64,000 nucleotides of DNA from positions 182,257 through 246,256 of the forward strand of contig NZ_RBTP01000076.1 in the NCBI RefSeq assembly GCF_003702045.1. Reading direction: 5' to 3'. Below are positions 48,143 through 55,255 of this stretch, in pieces. Both the position numbers and the translations under genes were made by a program. Within the stretch, counting starts at the first letter, position 1, and each line of letters begins with the position of its first letter. Below the pieces are notes generated by a model. The model made no database searches and was not told where the DNA came from. It worked only from the letters and a program-made list of their open reading frames with translations. Source of the stretch: Pseudomonas viridiflava (GTDB lineage Bacteria; Pseudomonadota; Gammaproteobacteria; Pseudomonadales; Pseudomonadaceae).

Positions 48143-49588
48143 TCAGTCGCCGGCAACCTTCGGCAGGCGCTGCTCCAGCAACTGGTGCAGCGCGCTTTGC
48201 GCTGGCCAGTTGCGCATGAAACGCGCCCGGTCGCGGGCAAATGCTGCCGCGAACGATGCCTGCGAACTGTGTTGCTGCATGGCGTCCAGATCGATCAACG
48301 CCCAGCGGTCTTCGTGCCAGAACACGTTGTGGCCTTTGAAGTCACCGTGACTGATGCGCTCGCGGATCAGTTGCTTGAACAGCCTGTCGAGGGCTTGCAG
48401 CTCGGCCTCGGGGGCATCGCCGGTTTCGACATAGGGCGCAAAGCGTTCGATGATGTCCGGCCCCGGCAGGAATTCGGTCACCAAATACGCCTTGCTGCGC
48501 AAGCCCAGCACGCGCTCTTCCCGAACAGCCAGAGGCTTGGGCGTGGCGATCCCCAGAAACGCCAGTCGGTTGGCTTCGCGCCATGAATGCCAGGCCCGAC
48601 TGGGACGCCAGAAACGCTTGAGCCAGTGACTGAAATTTTTGATGTTGTAGCGCTTGATCACCAGCGCACGCCCCTTGGCCCCGACCCGTCCGACACTGGC
48701 TGCGCCGCCGGTCTTGTAGAGATGCCCCTGATCCAGCAAGGCGTCGGCCTGATCCAGGACAGGCAGCATCGCGGCCTCTTCTTCGCGACGAATCGCCTGA
48801 AACACCGAGGCGCTGTCCTTGACGCTGAACAGGCTGCAATCGCGCCCGGTCTTGTCGAGAAAGTCCTTTAGACGCCAATTGCGGATCTTGTCGATCTGCT
48901 TTTGCAGCGCTTCCATCGGCAAGCCATGCTCGGCGTTGCTCAACAGGTAATGCACCAGCAATTCTTCGGTGAACGGCTCGAACGCACGCGGCAGCTGGGC
49001 AAAGAATACGCCCAGATTTTCCAGCACTTTCTGCCGAGACAACGGCTGCCCGGCCTGCTCGGCACGAATGCCAGCGCCGTCGATCATGTACAGCTTGCCG
49101 TCATGGCGCAGCAGGTTGTCCAGATGCAGGTCTTCCTGCCACAGGCCTTTACCATGCAGCAGGGCAATGGAAGACAGTGCCTCACCGAGCACGCTTTGCT
49201 GCTCATCGGTCAAGGGCGACTCGTGCTGTACGGCATTCCAGGCATCGCCAAGGCTTGGCGCATGCTCAAGAAACTCGAACAACAGCCAGCCGCCCTCACC
49301 TTCCTGTAATCCGTCCGCCAGCAGCAGCGGCGTGGTCACGCCCTGCTCGGCCAACAAACGCACGCCGCTCAGTTCGCGCTGAAAATGCCGGGCGGCCTTG
49401 TTGCCGACCAGCAGTTTGGCAAGCACCGTGCGACCGCGCCAGACACCCGCGCCCACGTAGCGCTGACCGGGCAGCACGCGCAGCAAGGTCAGCAGTTGCA
49501 GTTCGGCGTTGCCAGCGGCATCGGCCAGGGTCAGGCTCATGGGCAGCTCGGGTTTGCGCCCGGCGTTCTTGAGGTCAGACAAACGCAT
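48143..49588 (-). CDS. Double WaaP/InaA-type kinase protein
   Basis: A 481-residue protein with two kinase-like halves. The first has QEDLHLDNLL (151-160) and YMIDG (167-171), with a candidate ATP lysine at 58. The second has HGDFKGHN (414-421) and IDLD (432-435), with lysine 312. Both keep the catalytic-loop Asp and Asn and the metal Asp, so both may be active. It is the PA5006 equivalent, last of the waaF run, and overlaps wapQ by one base. Probably phosphorylates a core sugar. Confidence 0.83.
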   Translation of the reverse strand: MRLSDLKNAGRKPELPMSLTLADAAGNAELQLLTLLRVLPGQRYVGAGVWRGRTVLAKLLVGNKAARHFQRELSGVRLLAEQGVTTPLLLADGLQEGEGGWLLFEFLEHAPSLGDAWNAVQHESPLTDEQQSVLGEALSSIALLHGKGLWQEDLHLDNLLRHDGKLYMIDGAGIRAEQAGQPLSRQKVLENLGVFFAQLPRAFEPFTEELLVHYLLSNAEHGLPMEALQKQIDKIRNWRLKDFLDKTGRDCSLFSVKDSASVFQAIRREEEAAMLPVLDQADALLDQGHLYKTGGAASVGRVGAKGRALVIKRYNIKNFSHWLKRFWRPSRAWHSWREANRLAFLGIATPKPLAVREERVLGLRSKAYLVTEFLPGPDIIERFAPYVETGDAPEAELQALDRLFKQLIRERISHGDFKGHNVFWHEDRWALIDLDAMQQHSSQASFAAAFARDRARFMRNWPAQSALHQLLEQRLPKVAGD

Positions 49589-50367
49589 CAGCGGGTCTCT
49601 TTGTGGTCACGGTGTTGAAGGTCACGCTTGTGTCGGCCTCGCTGTCCCAAGCGCACGTTCCAGGCGTCGACCTGTACGCTGTCGGGGCTGGCTTGCAGGT
49701 AGGCCGCCAGGAGCTCGCGCTGCTCGGCATCTGTCCACATCCGCGCACGCCTTAACAACGGCTCCAGATCCTTGACTCGATCACGCTTGCCAAAAATCAC
49801 CGGCCGGGTTTTTTCCAGGTCGATCAGTTGCGCCTGATAGCCTTCTTGCCCGGCCTGCAGAAAAATATGCTTGGGATAGAAGCAACCGTGAATCTGTCCC
49901 GCCCCGTGCAGCGTGCGCGCCAGTTGGCCGCATGCATGAAGTATGGCCTTGCGCGGGCCTGGCGCCAGGTCCGTCCAGCTCTGCAATACCTCGTCCAGAT
50001 CCGTCCAGCCATCCAGCGCCCGGGTCATCAGGATCGCTCGCCGCTCACCGTTAACGCGGCTTTCGCCGTAAAACGATGCCTGCAACGCCGGGATGCCCAG
50101 CTTCCGGTAACGGCTGATGTTACGGAATTCGCGGGAGAACGAAGGCTCGCCAAACGGGTGATGCAAGGTGTGGGTCAGGTAATTGCTCTGGCGCTTGAGG
50201 TAGAAACCCTGGCCGTCCAGATCCAGACGGAACACGCTGCTCCAGCCTCCACGCCCGGTGTTGGGCTCATCGACCGCATCCAGCTGAATGTTCCACAGCG
50301 ACTCGAAGTCAGTAAGACCGTGGCGTTCCAGCAACGGCTGATCGGCACTGGCAATAAAAACGCTCAT
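49588..50367 (-). CDS. wapQ: LPS core kinase WapQ-like
   Basis: A 259-residue WaaP-family protein from the ATG at 50367. The catalytic loop reads IHGCFYPKHIFL, with Cys where an Asp is normal, and LIDLEKTRP supplies the metal Asp. A complete NxxR-type loop is therefore lacking and activity needs care. The candidate ATP lysine is in FYLKRQSNYL. Coupled to both neighbours by 1-4 base overlaps. The name follows the PA5007 position. Confidence 0.78.
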   Translation of the reverse strand: MSVFIASADQPLLERHGLTDFESLWNIQLDAVDEPNTGRGGWSSVFRLDLDGQGFYLKRQSNYLTHTLHHPFGEPSFSREFRNISRYRKLGIPALQASFYGESRVNGERRAILMTRALDGWTDLDEVLQSWTDLAPGPRKAILHACGQLARTLHGAGQIHGCFYPKHIFLQAGQEGYQAQLIDLEKTRPVIFGKRDRVKDLEPLLRRARMWTDAEQRELLAAYLQASPDSVQVDAWNVRLGQRGRHKRDLQHRDHKETR

Positions 50368-51098
50368 TCGCGCCCCTCGAAAAAGCTGACGACATGCCGG
50401 ATGCGCTTCTTGTCGGAAGCGTTCAAACGCGCTCGCTGGCGATATTGCAGGTAGAAGCGCAGCCGCTGAGTGGCGGACAGGTGGTACTTGGCGACTTTGT
50501 CCAGGCACGCCAGATCCTTGGTGATCCGGTAACGCAGCATGAAGCTCCACCAGAAGGCACCGTTGGGGCAATCGATGAAGAACAGTCTGGCCTCATCGTC
50601 CACCAGCAGGTTGCGCCACTTCAAGTCGTTATGGGTGAAGTGGTGGTCATGCATGATCCGCGTGTAAGACGCCAATTGGCGGCTGATGCCATCGACCCAC
50701 TGCCTGTCGGACAGCAGTGGATCCTTGCGCAGCGCCAAGGCTGACAAGTCTTCGGTGCTGGGCAGTTCGCGGGTGATCAACGCGCCACGGTCGTAGGCAG
50801 CGCCGTTGCGCTCAAGCCCCCACGCCACGACTTCAGCGGTGGGGATGCCCCACTTGGCGAAACGCTTGAGGTTCTGCCACTCGGATTTGACCCTGGGACG
50901 GCCCAGATAACGGCGCAGGCCCTTACCGGCACCCACGTAGCGCTTGACGTAATAATTGACCCCGGCGCGCTCGACCCGCACCACTTCGGAGAGCGGGTCT
51001 CGGGTCAGGCGCTCGCCCTGCAAGGCGAACACGGCATCCAGATTTCCGAAGTCTTCGGCCAGAAACGCGTACTCGGGCTCCAGGTTCCAGCCCGCCAT
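50364..51098 (-). CDS. wapP: LPS core kinase WapP-like
   Basis: A 244-residue WaaP/InaA-type kinase. The catalytic loop FTHNDLKWRNLL and FIDCPNG give a normal catalytic Asp, Asn and metal Asp. The ATP lysine is in YYVKRYVG. It probably phosphorylates an inner-core heptose after WaaP. The start overlaps the waaP stop by one base. The symbol follows PA5008 as I remember it. Confidence 0.82.
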   Translation of the reverse strand: MAGWNLEPEYAFLAEDFGNLDAVFALQGERLTRDPLSEVVRVERAGVNYYVKRYVGAGKGLRRYLGRPRVKSEWQNLKRFAKWGIPTAEVVAWGLERNGAAYDRGALITRELPSTEDLSALALRKDPLLSDRQWVDGISRQLASYTRIMHDHHFTHNDLKWRNLLVDDEARLFFIDCPNGAFWWSFMLRYRITKDLACLDKVAKYHLSATQRLRFYLQYRQRARLNASDKKRIRHVVSFFEGRE

Positions 51099-51904
51099 CA
51101 GAGCGCATCCCCGTATCGCAATTTGCGCTGATAAAGCTTGTCGGCCTTCTTGTCGAGCCAGCCAAGCAGCTTCGCTTCCTTGATCAGTATTTCCCGCAAC
51201 GGCTTCTGAAAGTAGCCCTTGAGAAAACGAAGCTTGTCGCGACGGGTCAGGCCGATGTCCAGCGCCGAGAAATACAGCGCCGCCAGGTCCTTGTTGCGCC
51301 AGCGAGGGGTGATTGCCCGGCGGGTCTGGGCGCGATGCAGGTCGATGACCGACAGTTTGAAGTCGTCAGCCGTGACCGGTTTGTCGGTGTGCAGCAGAAA
51401 ATGGCAGATGTAGCAGTCGCGGTGATTGACCCCGGCGCGGTGCATCATCCCCACCAGTCGCGCAACCTCGGCGATGTAGGCCCGCTTGAGGCGCGGTTCG
51501 GGCGGCTCGTTGCGCCAGTTGATGCTGACGTCTTCAAGGCTGGTGGTCGGTGCCAGTTCCTCGGTAACGATGAACGAATGTTGCGCGGCGGGATTGTTGC
51601 CACGTTCGCCATACGCCACGGCAGTCATGGTCGGCACACCGACTTCATGCAACCGCTCGATGGCGTCCCACTCTTTGCCTGCGCCCAGTACCGGCAACTT
51701 GGCCGTGACCAGGTTCTTGGCAATTTCGCCCCAGCCGATCCCCCGGTGGATCTTCACGAAATAGCCGCGTCCGTCGACTTCGGTGCGCAGTGTCCGGCGG
51801 CCTTCGAGTTCGCGATACACCTCACCGCTCAAGGCCTCGACCTCGTCGAACGCATCGCGCCCGGCCCACAGGCTCTTGAACGGTTCAGCAAGGAACAGCT
51901 TCAT
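51098..51904 (-). CDS. waaP: LPS heptose(I) kinase WaaP/RfaP
   Basis: A 268-residue cytoplasmic sugar kinase that phosphorylates heptose I of the inner core. The HRD at 161-163 (VNHRDCYICHFLL) places the catalytic Asp at 163, as in P. aeruginosa WaaP, and VIDLHRAQ holds the metal Asp (188). Lys51 in YFVKIHRG is the likely ATP lysine. It starts at the ATG at 51904, overlapping the waaG stop by one base; the TTG before it is not needed. Confidence 0.95.
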   Translation of the reverse strand: MKLFLAEPFKSLWAGRDAFDEVEALSGEVYRELEGRRTLRTEVDGRGYFVKIHRGIGWGEIAKNLVTAKLPVLGAGKEWDAIERLHEVGVPTMTAVAYGERGNNPAAQHSFIVTEELAPTTSLEDVSINWRNEPPEPRLKRAYIAEVARLVGMMHRAGVNHRDCYICHFLLHTDKPVTADDFKLSVIDLHRAQTRRAITPRWRNKDLAALYFSALDIGLTRRDKLRFLKGYFQKPLREILIKEAKLLGWLDKKADKLYQRKLRYGDAL

Positions 51905-53025
51905 CAATAGTGCTCCGCCAGAATCACATCAGCAGCGTGTTGCGGCATGCTGTACAGGTCCGCCGTGTCGGCGAACGCCAGGCCGTTTCGGCTCCAGTTT
52001 CTGCGCGCTGCATCGTCCTTGAGCATGTCTGCCAGATAACGATTGAGCTGCGCCTGCTCGAACGGCTCATCCAGTACCAGACCGCAGTCGGCTTCGGCGA
52101 TGTAATGGGCATAGCCGCACACCGCGCTCACCAGAACGGGCAACCCCGCCACCAGCGCTTCAAGCAGCACGGTGCCGGTGTTTTCGTTGTAGGCCGGATG
52201 AATCAGAACATCAGCGCCCATGAGGAAACGTGGAATGTCACTGCGACCCTTCATGAAGGTCACCTGATCACCCAGCCCCAATGCAGCGCTCTGCAGTTGG
52301 AATACTTTGGGGTCGTCCTGACCGATTATAAACAGCCGCGTGCGCTTCTTCAGCTCGGCGGGCAATGCGGCCAACGCTTTGAGGCTGCGATCCACGCCCT
52401 TTGTCTTGAAACCTGAGCCGATCTGCACCAATAACAGGTCATCGTCGGCCAAACTGAACTCTTCACGAAAACCTGAACGAATCTGCGGCGCTTCAGGCGG
52501 CGCACGTCGATCCGGGGAAATACCGGGCGGCAGCAGGTGGAAACGCGGCAGCGGCGTGTCGTAATGTTTGATGAACAGCGGCTGCTGCACTTCGGAAATC
52601 ATCAGGACCTGGGTCTTGGCGTCCCTGGCAAATACAGCCCGCTCGTAATCGGCGAAATGGCGATAGCGGCCCCATTTGCGATAAAGCGGGCTGCGCAGGT
52701 TTTGCGCCTTGTCTTCGAAACAGCCATCGGCGGCGTAGTAAACGTCCAGACCCGGCATCTTGTTGAAACCGATCAACCGATCAACCGGACGCGTGGCCAG
52801 GTCCGCTTCCATCCACGCGGTGAGCTTTTCATTGCGGCGATGATTGAAGAATGCCTTGACCGGTGCGACCAGCACCTCGAAGCCAGGCGGCACATCGCCT
52901 TCCCAGATCAGGGTGTAGACGCGGATCTGATGGCCACGTTTCTGGCATTCCAGCGCGATACGCATGAAGTCACGTTGCAGTCCGCCGAACGGAAAGTATT
53001 TGTACAGCACGAAAGCCAGTTGCAT
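51904..53025 (-). CDS. waaG: LPS core glucosyltransferase I
   Basis: A 373-residue GT4 enzyme that adds the first outer-core hexose to the heptose region. The start MQLAFVLYKYFPFGGLQRDF and the block HPAYNENTGTVLLEALVAGLPVL are characteristic. The start at 53025 overlaps the waaC stop by one base. In Pseudomonas the sugar added may be N-acetylgalactosamine rather than glucose; sequence does not decide. Confidence 0.94.
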   Translation of the reverse strand: MQLAFVLYKYFPFGGLQRDFMRIALECQKRGHQIRVYTLIWEGDVPPGFEVLVAPVKAFFNHRRNEKLTAWMEADLATRPVDRLIGFNKMPGLDVYYAADGCFEDKAQNLRSPLYRKWGRYRHFADYERAVFARDAKTQVLMISEVQQPLFIKHYDTPLPRFHLLPPGISPDRRAPPEAPQIRSGFREEFSLADDDLLLVQIGSGFKTKGVDRSLKALAALPAELKKRTRLFIIGQDDPKVFQLQSAALGLGDQVTFMKGRSDIPRFLMGADVLIHPAYNENTGTVLLEALVAGLPVLVSAVCGYAHYIAEADCGLVLDEPFEQAQLNRYLADMLKDDAARRNWSRNGLAFADTADLYSMPQHAADVILAEHY

Positions 53026-54089
53026 CAGCCAGGTTCCTTTGCCAGCAACAGCGCGCCCAATTGGCTCGCCACTCGCTCGGGATTCAAGCGAGTGAAGCAC
53101 AGTGGCCACTCGCGTTTCAGGTCAAACCGGCGCTGATCGTCAGCGGTCGGCTGGTAGGTGCATTTCTTTTGCAGGCATGGCGCGCAGCTCGGGTAGTCGG
53201 CGGCCAGATGCACCTGCGATTTACCGTAGGCCCCGGTCAGCACCGGATTGGTGGGCCCGAACAGCGACACGGTCGGCACATCCAGCGCTGCGGCCAGATG
53301 ACCAATACCGGTGTCCACTGCCACACAGGCTTGAGCCTGTGCCAATACCCGGGCCACGCCCGCCAGATTCAGCTTGGGCAACACGTGCGCCGTATCCAGG
53401 CCATCGGCAATGCGCTCGGCGCGGGCCTTCTCGGTCGGGTTGCCCCACGGCAGGCGCACGTGCAGGCCGCGAGCCGCCATTCGTTCAGCCAACTGTCGCC
53501 AGTACAGCTCGGGCCAGTGTTTGGTGTCCCAAGTGGTGCCATGTAGAAACAAAACGAATGGCGCTTGAGGCGCTTCACCCTGCGCTGTCAGTTTATTCAG
53601 CCCGTAATCCCCGATCCCGGCAGGCACGCTGTAGCCCAGTGCCTGGGCGAACAACTGCCGCAAACGCTCGACTGCATGCTGCCCACGCGCCACCGCAAAC
53701 GCCTGATCGTAGAAACGACTGGCAATCGGCTCGCGGGCCGAATCACGGTCCAGCCCGGCTACCGGCGCATCGACATAGCGAGTCAGCCAGGCGCTTTTGA
53801 ACAACCCTTGCGCGTCGATCACAAGGTCATAACGCTGCTCGCGCAAACGAGCCTTGAACCCGCGCCACTCGCCGTTTCTGACGGTCTGCCACAGGTTCTT
53901 GCGCCAACGGCGGATGGCCACCGGAATCACGGTGTCGACCGCCGGGTGCCAGGCCGGAATCTCGGCAAAACCCTCTTCCACTACCCAGTCGAAGCGAATG
54001 CCGGGCACCGCACGGGCCGCGTCGGTCAGTGCAGGCAAGGCGTGGATCACATCGCCGAGCGAAGAGGTCTTGATCAGCAGTACCCGCAA
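53025..54089 (-). CDS. waaC: ADP-heptose:LPS heptosyltransferase I
   Basis: A 354-residue GT9 enzyme adding heptose I to Kdo. It begins MRVLLIKTSSLGDVIHALPAL, and the C-terminal half has AVDTGIGHLAAALDVPTVSLFGPTNP, the ADP-heptose site. It starts two bases after the waaF stop and is coupled to waaG. Confidence 0.96.
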   Translation of the reverse strand: MRVLLIKTSSLGDVIHALPALTDAARAVPGIRFDWVVEEGFAEIPAWHPAVDTVIPVAIRRWRKNLWQTVRNGEWRGFKARLREQRYDLVIDAQGLFKSAWLTRYVDAPVAGLDRDSAREPIASRFYDQAFAVARGQHAVERLRQLFAQALGYSVPAGIGDYGLNKLTAQGEAPQAPFVLFLHGTTWDTKHWPELYWRQLAERMAARGLHVRLPWGNPTEKARAERIADGLDTAHVLPKLNLAGVARVLAQAQACVAVDTGIGHLAAALDVPTVSLFGPTNPVLTGAYGKSQVHLAADYPSCAPCLQKKCTYQPTADDQRRFDLKREWPLCFTRLNPERVASQLGALLLAKEPG

Positions 54090-54091
54090 AA

Positions 54092-55126
54092 TCAGACAAC
54101 CTCTACCGGAGTGCTGTCCAGACGACCCAACGCCTGGATCACGACGCCCGCTTCAAGCAGACGCATGCAGTTGTAATGGCCGAAACGGCACGTACGGTCG
54201 AAGCACGGACTGCACTCGATACCTAACTGGACAATCTCGACCTCATCGGCCAAAGGCGGCGTAAACCCCGGCGACGTCGAGCCATACACGGCCACCAGCG
54301 GGCGATTAAGCGCCGCTGCCACGTGCATCAGGCCCGAGTCGTTGGACACCACCGAATCGGCGCAGGACAACAGATCGATGGCTTCGGCCAGCGAGGTCTG
54401 GCCACTGAGATTGACGGACTCTTCGCGCAGACCGGGAATCAGGTTCTGGCGGATGGTTTCGCCGACCGGATGATCCTTCTGCGAACCAAACAACCAGACC
54501 TGCCAGCCTTCGCGGATGCGGGCATCGGCGACCTGAGCGTAATGCTCGGCAGGCCAGCGCTTGGATTCGCCGAACTCGGCTCCCGGACACAGCGCCAGCA
54601 CCGGGCGGTCCAGGGTCAGGCCGAACTTGGCGAGCGCCGCATCGCGGGTCGCAGGATCGATCTGCAGACTGGGCTTGGGATACGGGCGCGGCAGTTCGGC
54701 ATCCTTGTCGTAAGCCAGGGCCATGAAGCGCTCGATCATCAACGGGTAACGCTCTTTGTCGAGGGTGCGCACATCGTTGAGCAGGCCGTAGCGAAACTCG
54801 CCACGCCAACCGGTGCGTTTTTTGATGCCGGCAAAGAACGGCACCAGCGCGGACTTGAGCGAATTGGGCAGCAAAATGGCCTGATCGTACTGGCCCGCCA
54901 GCGACTTGCCGATGCGTCGGCGCGTTGCCAGATCAAGGGCACCGTGGCCGAGCGGAAAGCTCAGCGCAGCGCGCACTTCAGGCATGCGTTCCAGCAACGG
55001 ACGACTCCATTCGGGCGCCAGTACGTCGATCTGGCACTCGGGATGACGCTGTTTCAGGCACTGGAACAGCGTTTGCGCCATTACCATGTCACCGACCCAG
55101 CTAGGCCCAACGATCAGAATATTCAT
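54092..55126 (-). CDS. waaF: ADP-heptose:LPS heptosyltransferase II
   Basis: A 344-residue GT9 enzyme adding heptose II. It begins MNILIVGPSWVGDMVMAQTL and has SNDSGLMHVAAALNRPLVAVYGSTSP. It is the first gene of the run down to the double kinase. glnE ends 129 bases upstream; no ilvE gene lies between, unlike the P. aeruginosa order. Confidence 0.96.
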   Translation of the reverse strand: MNILIVGPSWVGDMVMAQTLFQCLKQRHPECQIDVLAPEWSRPLLERMPEVRAALSFPLGHGALDLATRRRIGKSLAGQYDQAILLPNSLKSALVPFFAGIKKRTGWRGEFRYGLLNDVRTLDKERYPLMIERFMALAYDKDAELPRPYPKPSLQIDPATRDAALAKFGLTLDRPVLALCPGAEFGESKRWPAEHYAQVADARIREGWQVWLFGSQKDHPVGETIRQNLIPGLREESVNLSGQTSLAEAIDLLSCADSVVSNDSGLMHVAAALNRPLVAVYGSTSPGFTPPLADEVEIVQLGIECSPCFDRTCRFGHYNCMRLLEAGVVIQALGRLDSTPVEVV

Positions 55127-55255
55127 GCTTCATCCAAAAACGATCGGAAACGATCAGGGAGGCCGATCAGACTGCGTGACATGCCCACACAACCTGTCGC
55201 CTCCCTGTCATAGCTTTATAGAGTGTTACCTGAAACAGACAGGGTCGCCGCCGAC

